Shown: piece by piece, positions 27,091 to 35,479 of the stretch
Layout: each line of letters starts with the position of its first letter
Numbering within the stretch: the stretch's first letter is position 1
From: Fontibacillus panacisegetis
Lineage (GTDB): Bacteria; Bacillota; Bacilli; Paenibacillales; Paenibacillaceae
NCBI RefSeq assembly: GCF_900102215.1
Contig: NZ_FNBG01000032.1
Span: 1 to 51,962, forward strand
Direction of reading: 5' to 3'
DNA: 51,962 bases
Translations under genes and position numbers: made by a program
The notes under the pieces: model-generated
Database searches by the model: none
Told to the model about the DNA's origin: nothing
Seen by the model: the letters and a program-made list of their open reading frames with translations, nothing else

Positions 27091-27720
27091 ATGGGAATTC
27101 ATACGTACTTTCAATCGTTAACCGATTTGGAGCGCATCATTCGCTGCCCGGGCAGATTCAAGTTTCAGGAGCACAGCGTTTCAGCCCATTCCTGGAAGGT
27201 TGTTCAGTATGCCAAAACTTTAGCCGACATCGAAGAAAGCAAGGGAGTTACTATAGATTGGAAAAAGCTGTATGAGGTAACAAGCAGCCATGATTACGGC
27301 GAGATTTTTATCGGAGATATCAAGACGCCTGTGAAGCACTACTCCTTGGAGCTTAGAGCCATGCTGCAAAAGGTAGAGGAAGGCATGGTCGCTCATTTCA
27401 TTGACGAGCATATTCCGGAGGAATTTCAGCCCATCTTCCGCAGACAATTGCGCGAGGGCAAAGATGATTCCGTAGAAGGACTCATATTAGAAGTCGCTGA
27501 TAAGCTGGATCAAATCTATGAGGCTTTTGCAGAGCTGCAGCGGGGCAATACCGAGAAGGAATTTATCGTCATGTATCGAAATGCACTGATCAAAATAAAA
27601 GGCATCAAACTGCATTGCGTCGATTATTTCCTCCAGCATATTCTGCCCGATATCGTAAGCGAAGGCTCCAGATCCCCCGTCGATATTGAGCAAATTACAA
27701 ATGAGGCATTAGCTTCTTAA
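27091..27720 (+). CDS. HD-domain hydrolase, YfbR-like
   Basis: A 209-residue HD-superfamily phosphohydrolase. Metal ligands are visible as SAHSWKV (His33), SSHDYGE (His67-Asp68) and a later ADKLDQIYEA aspartate. The order and length match the YfbR/HD_3 group, whose studied members are deoxynucleoside 5'-monophosphatases; the substrate here is inference. The AAAGGA ribosome site is good. A terminator follows closely. Confidence 0.87.
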   Translation: MGIHTYFQSLTDLERIIRCPGRFKFQEHSVSAHSWKVVQYAKTLADIEESKGVTIDWKKLYEVTSSHDYGEIFIGDIKTPVKHYSLELRAMLQKVEEGMVAHFIDEHIPEEFQPIFRRQLREGKDDSVEGLILEVADKLDQIYEAFAELQRGNTEKEFIVMYRNALIKIKGIKLHCVDYFLQHILPDIVSEGSRSPVDIEQITNEALAS

Positions 27721-27728
27721 GCAAAAAA

Positions 27729-27763
27729 AGCGCACCTGTGAAGGCCTCTCGGGTGTCTTTTTT
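27729..27763 (+). terminator. Intrinsic terminator after the HD hydrolase
   Basis: CACCTG pairs with CGGGTG around an 11-base loop, followed by a T-rich run (CTTTTTTG) on the plus strand. Confidence 0.65.
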
Positions 27764-27918
27764 GTTTAGAGAATATTACTGTTATTAGGTTTATGTCGTG
27801 TACTATGCTGTACTTCGTCAGATGTAACAAACTTACAAGATAATGCAAGAAAACGTATTATAGTAGTTTTAACTCTATTTGGCCTGTAATATGAGTTGTG
27901 AAAGGGGGGGCATACAAA

Positions 27919-28362
27919 TTGAAGGTTATATTTGAAGCTGATGCAGGGATAGATCGAAGTATTACAAAAGTTATAACCAATCCTGCTGAACAAGAAAATT
28001 GGATACATATTAAAAAAGCACTAAATAACACTGAAAAAAAGCTTGTAGTCATCAACGCTAAAAATAACCGTAACGTTCAAATTTTATTAAGTTCTATTGC
28101 TGTCATAGAATCTGAAGAACGAATGTGTAGTGTGCGCTTAATTACTGGAGAAATGCTTCTTCTCAATAAACGATTAAAGTTTGTCGAAGAAAGCCTTGAT
28201 TCACATTTTTTGAAAATTAATAATCAAACCATTGTTAACACTATCTATATAAAGGAGTTCTCGTCAACAGATAATGCACGAATTAAAGTGATATTAAATG
28301 ACAATTCAAGCTACTTTGTCAGTCGCTTTTACATTAAAAATTTTAGGGGGAAACTATCATGA
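27919..28362 (+). CDS. LytTR DNA-binding regulator without receiver
   Basis: About 147 residues. The C-terminal LytTR domain (about 50-145) has the family's INNQTIVNTIYIKEFSS pattern and the closing FVSRFYIKNFRGKL, and no receiver domain precedes it. The TTG at 27919 is preferred as start because AAAGGGGGGG lies eight bases upstream; the ATG at 27898 sits at the 5' edge of that site. Such stand-alone LytTR proteins are typically encoded with a DUF3021 membrane partner, as here, with a four-base overlap (ATGA). Confidence 0.88.
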   Translation: MKVIFEADAGIDRSITKVITNPAEQENWIHIKKALNNTEKKLVVINAKNNRNVQILLSSIAVIESEERMCSVRLITGEMLLLNKRLKFVEESLDSHFLKINNQTIVNTIYIKEFSSTDNARIKVILNDNSSYFVSRFYIKNFRGKLS

Positions 28363-28769
28363 TCAACCAATTGAAACATTCATTTTTTCAGGTATTTACT
28401 GTGACATTATTGTGGGTAATCTTACTTGTAACTGTCTTTTTTAAGGATCAATCGATCAGTATCTTATTTATGTGGAATGTTGTAGGTATCGCTATTATTT
28501 CTGCCGGATTATTTGGGGTTATGTATAACGCCCTATGGAATTACTTCACTTTAAAACCGTTTTGGAATATTGTTATCTCTTCAACTCTCAATACTTTAGG
28601 TGGAATCGTTGCTGTTTGGTTGTTTTCAAAAGATATGTTTCATTTCATAGCACCTTGGTTTCCTGGAATGTTGCTGTTATCTGTTGTATTGCATACTATT
28701 GCCTTTTATTTTTACGCTAGAATGGATAGTAAGAAAAAAGCTGAAGAGTTAAACAAGATTTTGAAGTAG
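28359..28769 (+). CDS. DUF3021-family membrane protein
   Basis: A 136-residue protein with four predicted membrane helices (about 10-30, 38-60, 70-90, 98-118) and a short Lys-rich cytoplasmic tail. DUF3021 proteins pair with LytTR regulators and are thought to modulate them. Its ATG overlaps the regulator's TGA, so expression is coupled. A + strand terminator follows 100 bases on, inside the adjacent IS remnant. Confidence 0.85.
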   Translation: MINQLKHSFFQVFTVTLLWVILLVTVFFKDQSISILFMWNVVGIAIISAGLFGVMYNALWNYFTLKPFWNIVISSTLNTLGGIVAVWLFSKDMFHFIAPWFPGMLLLSVVLHTIAFYFYARMDSKKKAEELNKILK

Positions 28770-28869
28770 CGGTTTCCTCGCCTCCATGTATACGATCAGT
28801 GAGACCACCTTAATAGGCAATGTCATTAAGTTAAGCTCAAAGACAAGACCGGGAATAAAAATGGAATCC

Positions 28870-28908
28870 AAACGGCATGGGGAAAAGCCCTGTGCCGTTT
28901 GTTTTTTT
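28870..28908 (+). terminator. Inward-facing terminator near left IS end
   Basis: AAACGGCA..GGG and CCC..TGCCGTTT form a long stem followed by T7 on the plus strand. It can end transcription entering from the LytTR-DUF3021 operon. Confidence 0.8.
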
Positions 28909-28991
28909 GGTACAAGCAAGGAAAAAAGCGCATAGCAAACAAAGCAGATGAAATATCCGCTTAAAATAATGTTCATGTGAGCTGAACTATG

Positions 28992-29470
28992 CTACTCTGT
29001 AGACGAAGCTAACAGTTGATTTCGAACGGTTTTTGCGCGTATTCTGCTGCCCTGGGCGAATGGGTCGAATCGGCAAAACGTTTTTGCGAAGTGAACGGCA
29101 ACCGTGAAGTTGACTTGGTATGGGTGCCGTTTATCCATTTGGGAAATGACGACGTACGAGGTCATCATTTCAGCGAAATTGTACATGATCATTCTTGCGA
29201 AAATCTCCTGGGTGATGGACTCTCGCCTCTTTGCGTGAAAATTTGTTAGACCAACGGTGTACTTTAATGCCCTGAAAGAGGTTTCAATGCCCCATCGCAT
29301 GTTATAAATGGATTTGATTTCATCCGGTGGGAAATCAACGGCAGAAAGATTCGTAATGACGGTTTCATAAGCGCATTTGGCAGGACGAAACGAACAACCC
29401 GAAAGGAAATCGGGTAAAACAAGTTCTCCTGCAAGTCCAAAAAATCAAAGGTAGACGCGAAACCTCCTCG
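28992..29470 (-). pseudogene. IS4-family transposase remnant (N-terminal deletion plus frameshift)
   Basis: Reads FYPISFRVVRFVLPNA, then shifts frame near 29372 and continues YETVITNLSAVDFPPDEIKS, then MRWGIETSFRALKYTVGL to the stop at 28992. The RWGIETSFRALK segment carries the conserved YREK-like glutamate region of IS4 transposases. Everything before the STFDFLDLQENLF segment is missing. It is not functional. Confidence 0.85.
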
Positions 29471-29532
29471 TTTTTTCAAGAGGCTTCGCCACACACTTCC
29501 ATCCGCTTGTCAAGTTCTTTTTTTTCGCATTC

Positions 29533-29568
29533 AAAAAAAGAGCGGGTTATCTTTTCGATAACCTGCTC
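29533..29568 (-). terminator. Inward-facing terminator near right IS end; ends ahpF transcript
   Basis: GAGC-A-GGTTATC and GATAACC-C-GCTC pair around GAAAA, followed by T7 on the minus strand. It lies 45 bases past the ahpF stop but within the IS remnant. Confidence 0.85.
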
Positions 29569-29612
29569 CCTAACTTAATGACATTGCCTGTGAAGGTGCA
29601 CTTTTCATGTAA

Positions 29613-31142
29613 TTATTGATTTCTAATCAGGTAATCAAATGCACTGAGTGCCGCAGTAGCACCCGATCCCATGGAAATAATAATTTGCTTATAAGGGCTG
29701 TTCGTGCAGTCACCTGCAGCGAATACTCCCGGAATGTTAGTTGCGCCGTGGTTATCTACCACAATTTCGCCAGTGCGTGTACGTTCAACCGTGTCACCTA
29801 ACCAATCCGTATTCGGAACGAGACCGATTTGGACGAATACACCTTGCAGGTCAAAATGCTTCGCCTCACCGCTCTCACGCTCGATGTAAGTAATCCCGTC
29901 TACCTTGTTCGTACCCGTGATTTCTTTCACTTGAACGTTTTTGAGAACAGTCGTATTAGGCAGGCTGTGCAGACGGTCTTGAAGTACAGAGTCTGCTTTC
30001 AGCTCCGGCATAAACTCAAGCACGGTTACATGGGATGCGAGACCCGCGAGGTCAATCGCTGCCTCAATACCGGAATTACCACCGCCAACAACAGCAACGT
30101 CTTTTCCGGCAAATAAAGGACCGTCACAATGCGGGCAATAAGCAACGCCCTTGTTCTTGAATTCTGCTTCACCAGGAGCACCAATATTACGCCAACGGGC
30201 TCCTGTGGAGATGATGACGGTTTTACTCTTCAGAACAGCACCATTCTCCAGCTCAACCTCAACGAGATCCTTTTTCTCCAAGCGTTTTACACGCTGTGCT
30301 TTCATGATGTCAATGCCGTATTCCTTGGCATGCTCTTCAAGGCTCGCTGCGAGCTTAGGACCTTCTGTGTATTTCACACTAATAAAGTTCTCGATCCCCA
30401 GCGTATCATTAACCTGTCCGCCGAAGCGTTCGGCAACAATACCTGTACGAATCCCTTTGCGTGCCGCATAAATCGCTGCACTTGCCCCCGCAGGGCCACC
30501 GCCGACAACCAATACATCGTACGGCTCTTTATTTTCAAACTCAGAAGCGTCTGAGGTTCCCAATTTACCAAGAATATCGTCAATCGTCATCCGGCCGCTT
30601 TCAAAAAATTCGCCATTCAGATGAACGCTAGGAACAGCCATGATCTCTTTGCGTTCTACCTCTTCCTTGAAAGCTGCACCATCAATCATCGTATGAGTAA
30701 TTCCAGGGTTAAGCACACTCATCAGGTTCAGCGACTGCACAACGTCAGGACAATTGTGGCAGGTCAGGCTGACATACGTTTCAAAGTGGTATTCGCCTTT
30801 AATGCTTTTGATTTGATCGATGACATTTTGTTCTACCTTTGGAGCTCTTCCGCTCACTTGAAGCAGCGCCAATACTAATGAAGTAAATTCATGTCCAAGC
30901 GGTACTCCGGCAAAGGTTACGCCAGTGTCTTCGCCTACACGGTTTACGCTAAAACTTGGTGTTCTAGTTAATTGTGTATGCTCAACTGTAATCTTATTGG
31001 ACATGCTGGATAGTTCATTAACTAAATCCAGCATGTCATTGGATACAGAATCGGTACCGGCACTAACCTTCAGCAGAACATCGCCTTCCATAAGCTCTAA
31101 ATATTGCGCAAGCTGCGCCTTAATGTCTGCATCCAGTTTCAT
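29613..31142 (-). CDS. ahpF: Alkyl hydroperoxide reductase subunit F
   Basis: A 509-residue flavoprotein that reduces AhpC with NAD(P)H. The N-terminal thioredoxin-fold domain has the relay disulfide CHNC (128-131). The FAD motif VVGGGPAGASAA lies near 212, the active CPHC at 336-339, and the pyridine-nucleotide motif VVGGGNSGIEAA near 351. Length and domain order match AhpF rather than plain thioredoxin reductase. It is second gene of ahpC-ahpF, 12 bases after the ahpC stop, with an AAGGAGAGAG ribosome site. Confidence 0.97.
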   Translation of the reverse strand: MKLDADIKAQLAQYLELMEGDVLLKVSAGTDSVSNDMLDLVNELSSMSNKITVEHTQLTRTPSFSVNRVGEDTGVTFAGVPLGHEFTSLVLALLQVSGRAPKVEQNVIDQIKSIKGEYHFETYVSLTCHNCPDVVQSLNLMSVLNPGITHTMIDGAAFKEEVERKEIMAVPSVHLNGEFFESGRMTIDDILGKLGTSDASEFENKEPYDVLVVGGGPAGASAAIYAARKGIRTGIVAERFGGQVNDTLGIENFISVKYTEGPKLAASLEEHAKEYGIDIMKAQRVKRLEKKDLVEVELENGAVLKSKTVIISTGARWRNIGAPGEAEFKNKGVAYCPHCDGPLFAGKDVAVVGGGNSGIEAAIDLAGLASHVTVLEFMPELKADSVLQDRLHSLPNTTVLKNVQVKEITGTNKVDGITYIERESGEAKHFDLQGVFVQIGLVPNTDWLGDTVERTRTGEIVVDNHGATNIPGVFAAGDCTNSPYKQIIISMGSGATAALSAFDYLIRNQ

Positions 31143-31154
31143 AGTTCTCTCTCC

Positions 31155-31718
31155 TTAGATCTTACCTACGAGATCAAGACTTGGCTTCAATGTTTCAGCG
31201 CCTTCTTTCCACTTAGCCGGGCAAACTTCGCCTGGATGGTTGTGTACATATTGCGCAGCCTTAATCTTGTCGATAAGAGTACTTGCATCACGGCCGATGC
31301 CGCCCGCAGTAATCTCAACAGCTTGAATTACACCATTTGGATCAATAATAAATGTACCACGGTCTGCAATACCTTCTTCTTCAATCAATACGTCGAAGTT
31401 ACGGGAAATAGTGTGGGAAGGATCACCGATCATGATGTAAGTGACTTTACCGATTGCTTCGGAGCTATCGTGCCATGCTTTGTGTACAAAGTGGGAATCT
31501 GTAGATACCGAATACACTTCAACACCAAGTTCTTTCAAAGTTGCATATTGATCTTGCAAATCCTCAAGCTCTGTAGGGCACACGAATGTAAAATCTGCTG
31601 GATAGAAGCAAACTACGCTCCATTTTCCTTTGAAATCTGCATCTGATACGTCAATAAATTTACCATTGTGATAAGCTGCTGCTTTAAACGGGAGTACTTC
31701 TTTTCCAATCAGTGACAT
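31155..31718 (-). CDS. ahpC: Alkyl hydroperoxide reductase subunit C (typical 2-Cys peroxiredoxin)
   Basis: A 187-residue peroxiredoxin with peroxidatic Cys47 in DFTFVCPTE and resolving Cys166 in GEVCPAKW. It reduces H2O2, alkyl peroxides and peroxynitrite and is recycled by AhpF. It is first gene of the operon with a GGAGGT ribosome site. The strong promoter upstream carries a palindrome between its hexamers. Confidence 0.97.
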   Translation of the reverse strand: MSLIGKEVLPFKAAAYHNGKFIDVSDADFKGKWSVVCFYPADFTFVCPTELEDLQDQYATLKELGVEVYSVSTDSHFVHKAWHDSSEAIGKVTYIMIGDPSHTISRNFDVLIEEEGIADRGTFIIDPNGVIQAVEITAGGIGRDASTLIDKIKAAQYVHNHPGEVCPAKWKEGAETLKPSLDLVGKI

Positions 31719-31824
31719 GAATATACCTCCAATGTATTTTTAAGTTTATTTTATTAATTAGTATAGAAGACTTCTCATATCGTACTGTCACAAGAACTAT
31801 ACCAATTTCTTATTTATATTTATT

Positions 31825-31852
31825 ATTATATGAGAACCCTTCTCAATGTCAA
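31825..31852 (-). promoter_or_regulatory. ahpCF promoter with operator-like palindrome in the spacer
   Basis: A perfect TTGACA (31852-31847) and TATAAT (31830-31825) are separated by 16 bases. The spacer is the inverted repeat TGAGAA-CCC-TTCTCA (31831-31845). An AT-rich PerR-box-like 15-mer (31814-31828, about 13 of 15 to TTATAATNATTATAA) overlaps the -10. Peroxide-responsive repression by a Fur-family protein is the likely control. Confidence 0.75.
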
Positions 31853-31977
31853 TGTTATTCATCAAGTCTTCATTATTCCTTAATGTGCTTTACATGATCT
31901 TAGATTATTCACTGTTTTCATGTGAGGAGCACTATGGTTATTTTATGAGGGGAGAAAGGGGAGTATGAGTGTTGGAT

Positions 31978-32023
31978 GAAAAAGGGCCTAGTCATGCCAC
32001 CGGGTTGGTGGTTTGATTAGGCC
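31978..32023 (-). terminator. Intrinsic terminator after the DUF6809 gene
   Basis: On the minus strand TAGGCCTAATCAAACCACC pairs, with a few mismatches, with GGTGGCATGACTAGGCC, followed by CTTTTTC. Confidence 0.75.
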
Positions 32024-32111
32024 TATTTAGAGTTGTAAAGGGAAGTGAAGCCAATAAAAAACATTTCATGACGTCGATGGGCTTATCAAGGTAAATTTCA
32101 CTTGCTGCTAA

Positions 32112-32414
32112 TTATTCATCATGACATTTAGCAATATCGCTCGTTCCGTGTTCTAGATGGATTTCAATGATCATTGCCGCTCCCAGCCTAAAGCCATACG
32201 TGAAGGTCGTCGTTAACTCCAGCCCCTGTATCTGCTGCTGCAAATCTAATAACACCTCAAGCTCGGCAAATTCATCGCTGGACAGCTTCTTTCTCCAAGC
32301 TTCCTTCTTCTCGGATAGTTCCCTGCCCATTTGGCGATACTGGGGGTCTTTGGGAACCAAATGCTCTTGGATAATGAGATCACCATTATATAGGGATTCG
32401 AGGAAAGATAGCAT
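32112..32414 (-). CDS. DUF6809-family small protein
   Basis: A 100-residue helical protein: LESLYNGDLIIQEHLVPKDPQYRQM, a charged helix, LLDLQQQIQGLE, then TTFTYGFRLGAAMI. This order matches a small Firmicute family (DUF6809, from memory) often found in phage- or mobile-element-rich regions. Function is unknown. AGGAGG lies a few bases upstream of the ATG. Confidence 0.7.
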   Translation of the reverse strand: MLSFLESLYNGDLIIQEHLVPKDPQYRQMGRELSEKKEAWRKKLSSDEFAELEVLLDLQQQIQGLELTTTFTYGFRLGAAMIIEIHLEHGTSDIAKCHDE

Positions 32415-32762
32415 GGGAGAACCTCCTTTTTACTTTAGAATAGCAGAAGAAGGATTAATATGTGGTACTTATATACGTAATAGAAATTAAGAGATTATTG
32501 GGGGAAATTATTGAATTATCATTTACTACTGTGATGCCATTACTATAATTAGTACATTCACCTAGTCACTATGAGAAAGTAATCTAATAAATTATCATTA
32601 ATGCCCCAGACTAGTATAATTATAATGCGCTTGATATAATACTGAATTCCACCACAACCTCACTGTCTGCTTTACTTCATAAAAAGTAACTTGTAATCAT
32701 ATAAAATACCTTTATAAACGAAATATAGCCCAATTATTTTACTTACAGGGCTGAAAATTATA
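32415..32762. other. AT-rich intergenic boundary of the island
   Basis: No convincing gene. It is very AT-rich and several TATAAT-like strings occur, none in a clear promoter context. No hairpin-T terminator is obvious after the methyltransferase stop. It is probably the left edge of the horizontally acquired island. Confidence 0.5.
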
Positions 32763-34190
32763 TTATCTTAAAGGATAATTTAAAATGTCTTTAACAGAAA
32801 CACGAATTGATTTTCCATTAGCATTTATACCACGTAAAGATATATAATTAAAAAAATCCTCAGACTTTAGAATTTCTACTGCATCTCTCAAACCTTTATC
32901 TGCTACAGGAATAATATAAAATCCTGAATAAGGAATCGTATCTTTATCAAGGTAGTAACATTTTACTTCATTAGTAACAACAGAGGATAACATTAGTTTC
33001 TCTTGATTTAAATATAATAATGCTTGACTTCTACCATACTCAAACCACTTTGCTGACTTGTCGGATTTTCTCTCCATTAGAGTGCTAATAAAACTTAATA
33101 AATATTTAGCTGCTCCTGGAAAACTTATTAGAAATTCATCCTCTTCAATTCTGATTAATTTTCCCTTTAAATATCTATAAGGAAAAATTATGTACTCTCC
33201 TCTTTTTATCGAATGATTTCTCGGACTGGCTGCTATTCGAAGCACATTTTTTTCAATGTAAAAATCTTTTACTTTTATATAATTTTCGTCTTCATCTACA
33301 ATATCATTTTTTTTGATGATAAAGGCCGAATTAAGTAATGTCGCAACACTATTGGACACTTTAAAATAATCACCAAATTTAATCAAACTACTTATATTCT
33401 CTGGATTCTTCCAATTGTTAAATACCCATTTGTCTCCTAAATAATCCTTATTAATAAAGGAGTTCTCTTCATTATCCACATCTCGATATTCAAAATAATG
33501 GTTTTTATTTGTTTTATTCAGACAAATAATTGCAGGATATGTTAAAACATTATCAAATACTACACTCTCTTTATAATCATAAATAAGAGCTAAAGAATCC
33601 TTAATAATTTCTCTTAATGCTTTACCAAAAACATTTTTAAAAATACTATTTGGAATTATATAAACCATTTTACCGTTATCATTTAATTCTTTTAAACTTT
33701 TCTCAATAAAAGCGTAACAATAGTCAAATTTCCCTTTATGACAAGAAAGAAAGTTGCCTCTTAAAAAATCCCTCTCCTTAATATCTAGATCTTGATAAGT
33801 AATATATGGAGGATTTCCTACAATAAAATCCATTCCTTTGACTATATTCAATTTCAAATAATCATCATTTGAGATATTCCAATTAACTGAGTTAATTCCA
33901 TATTTATTTACCAGTTTATTTAATTTTTCTATACATTTTCCGCGGACTTTTTCATCAATTTCATAGCCAATAATATAGGTTTCTAAATCAGATTTAATTT
34001 GTTCTAAAGTATATCTTTCTTTAATTGCTGCCGTAATATATCTTTCCACAATTCTCAATAAAATATTTCCTTCTCCACAAGAGTTTTCTAATGTATATTT
34101 CCCTAAAATGTGCTTTCCTTCGTATTTTATAATATCTAACATTTTATCTACATATTTCCCAGGTGTGAAGATTTGACATTTTTCATTCAT
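32763..34190 (-). CDS. N6-adenine DNA methyltransferase (Eco57I/TaqI-like)
   Basis: A 475-residue gamma-class-like DNA methyltransferase. The start MNEKCQIFTPGKYVDKMLDI leads into SAM motif I ENSCGEGNIL (36-45), an acidic loop GYEIDE near 75, and the catalytic motif IV VGNPPYITY (NPPY 126-129). The C-terminal half would carry target recognition. It probably protects host sites from the HNH nuclease encoded just upstream, 18 bases away on the same strand. The specificity cannot be read from sequence. It is the last gene of the four-gene AT-rich operon. Confidence 0.9.
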   Translation of the reverse strand: MNEKCQIFTPGKYVDKMLDIIKYEGKHILGKYTLENSCGEGNILLRIVERYITAAIKERYTLEQIKSDLETYIIGYEIDEKVRGKCIEKLNKLVNKYGINSVNWNISNDDYLKLNIVKGMDFIVGNPPYITYQDLDIKERDFLRGNFLSCHKGKFDYCYAFIEKSLKELNDNGKMVYIIPNSIFKNVFGKALREIIKDSLALIYDYKESVVFDNVLTYPAIICLNKTNKNHYFEYRDVDNEENSFINKDYLGDKWVFNNWKNPENISSLIKFGDYFKVSNSVATLLNSAFIIKKNDIVDEDENYIKVKDFYIEKNVLRIAASPRNHSIKRGEYIIFPYRYLKGKLIRIEEDEFLISFPGAAKYLLSFISTLMERKSDKSAKWFEYGRSQALLYLNQEKLMLSSVVTNEVKCYYLDKDTIPYSGFYIIPVADKGLRDAVEILKSEDFFNYISLRGINANGKSIRVSVKDILNYPLR

Positions 34191-34208
34191 AGGTAATCAC
34201 CAATTAAT

Positions 34209-34868
34209 TTAATAATTCCTTCTTCGTTTACTTTCAATTCTAGTAATGAGCTTTTGTATTTTGTCAATTATTTGTTCCCCTTCATGTTTTTCACAAAAAT
34301 CTTTCATTTCCATTAAAAGATAATCTATTCGTCTCAATTGATTGTGAAGTTTCAATTTATCATAGAATTCTTTAATTACTAGATTATCTATATATACCTC
34401 ATTTATTTCTATTGAATAATCATCGCTACGCCAGAAAATTTGAGGCAGATTATTATTATCTGGATGAAGTAAATTTAAACTTTCTTCCTCACAGAGGAAA
34501 TTTGATTTCCCTCTGTTGCACATATGACAACTATTTACTAAATTATCTATACCATTGATAAATTCATCTGAATAACCTAAGCCTAATTTTAATACAGAAG
34601 CTGGAACTACATGGTCAACCTCAAATCTTGAAGAATCAATTACTTGAGTATTAACACCACAGTAGGCACATTTCTCATAATATATAGATCTAAATTGAGC
34701 ATTGAACTTATTATCTCTATTTTTTATAGTATTGTATATATTCTTTACTTGAGGATGGTCTAATTTAAAATCCTCCATAAACTTTATTTTTTTTTCGCCA
34801 AGCAAGAAGTCATTATCATTAAATGAGGTATTTCTGTAATCTTGAACTGTCAACAAATTAGTCGCCAT
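34209..34868 (-). CDS. HNH endonuclease
   Basis: A 219-residue nuclease with a zinc-stabilised HNH core: CAYC at 67-70, FEVDHVVPAS with catalytic His86, GIDNLVNSCHMCNRGKSN with Cys114/117 and Asn118. Flanking helices are Lys-rich and could bind DNA. Its ATG overlaps the end of the receiver-like gene, with an AGGGG site just before it. Next to the methyltransferase it is the probable restriction nuclease of the cassette; cutting of modified, unmodified or phage DNA is not decided by sequence. Confidence 0.9.
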   Translation of the reverse strand: MATNLLTVQDYRNTSFNDNDFLLGEKKIKFMEDFKLDHPQVKNIYNTIKNRDNKFNAQFRSIYYEKCAYCGVNTQVIDSSRFEVDHVVPASVLKLGLGYSDEFINGIDNLVNSCHMCNRGKSNFLCEEESLNLLHPDNNNLPQIFWRSDDYSIEINEVYIDNLVIKEFYDKLKLHNQLRRIDYLLMEMKDFCEKHEGEQIIDKIQKLITRIESKRRRNY

Positions 34869-35475
34869 AATTACCCCTTACCTCTTTAAAAAGTTTTATC
34901 AATTCATCTAAATCTTCTTTTTCAAATAGAGTTGTTTCCATAATTCCTTCTATTGTTGATTGAATTGATTCTACCAATATTGGATCTACTTCCTCATCTA
35001 CTGTTAATTGTTCCAAAACTTCAAATTCCTCTATTATCGATAAAATATGTTTATGTACAACTGGCTTTAGAGTTTTATCATAGTACTGCTTATATGTTTC
35101 ACTACTATTAGATTTGAATTTTTTTATTGTCAGAGAAAGAGAGTCTAGTTCATTCTGACTTATAACAATTGTCTTTATAAAAGGTAATACCTTCTTCAAT
35201 ATTATTTTAAATTGTTCTCCAGTGAATTTACTCAAACTGGAACTCTTATTCTCAAACAACCAAGAATCAATAACAATAATATTTGCACTATTTATCACTT
35301 TATTATTTAACAAAGTTTTATAACTATCTTCTTTTTTAAATGTATATTCCTCAAATTCTAAGACATAATTATATGCACCAAGAGCATTTAATTCATTACA
35401 AAACTCATCCAAATATCTATTTAAGATAGGATCAATCCAATCATCAATGTAAACAATATTTATATGTTGTTTCAT
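34858..35475 (-). CDS. Stand-alone receiver-like (response-regulator-type) protein
   Basis: A 205-residue protein. The start is the ATG at 35475 with GGGTGAG five bases upstream, four bases past the kinase-like gene's stop. The first 140 residues have the receiver pattern: INIVYIDDW with the acidic pair 11-12, NIIVIDSW with candidate phospho-acceptor Asp70, TIVISQN with Ser106, and KTLKP with Lys137-Pro138. An acidic helical tail follows, with no DNA-binding output domain. It probably receives a signal from the kinase-like protein upstream and passes it to the nuclease or methyltransferase by contact. The receiver call is by motif only. Confidence 0.65.
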   Translation of the reverse strand: MKQHINIVYIDDWIDPILNRYLDEFCNELNALGAYNYVLEFEEYTFKKEDSYKTLLNNKVINSANIIVIDSWLFENKSSSLSKFTGEQFKIILKKVLPFIKTIVISQNELDSLSLTIKKFKSNSSETYKQYYDKTLKPVVHKHILSIIEEFEVLEQLTVDEEVDPILVESIQSTIEGIMETTLFEKEDLDELIKLFKEVRGNYGD

Positions 35476-35479
35476 AAGC

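Larger units (their letters stand above)
28816..29588 (-). mobile_element. Decayed IS4-type insertion sequence with both terminal inverted repeats
   Basis: Perfect 18-bp inverted repeats, GGCAATGTCATTAAGTTA at 28816-28833 and its complement at 29571-29588, bound 773 bases. Inside is a C-terminal transposase remnant on the minus strand. I see no target-site duplication in the immediate flanks. The size is about half of a full element, implying an internal deletion. Confidence 0.85.

Noticed and set aside
28800..29600. Target-site duplication around the IS4-type remnant
   Set aside because: The sequences just outside 28816 and 29588 do not match in direct orientation.
31814..31828. Firm PerR box call
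   Set aside because: About 13 of 15 matches in an AT-rich stretch overlapping TATAAT; could be chance. Kept only as a candidate inside the promoter entry.
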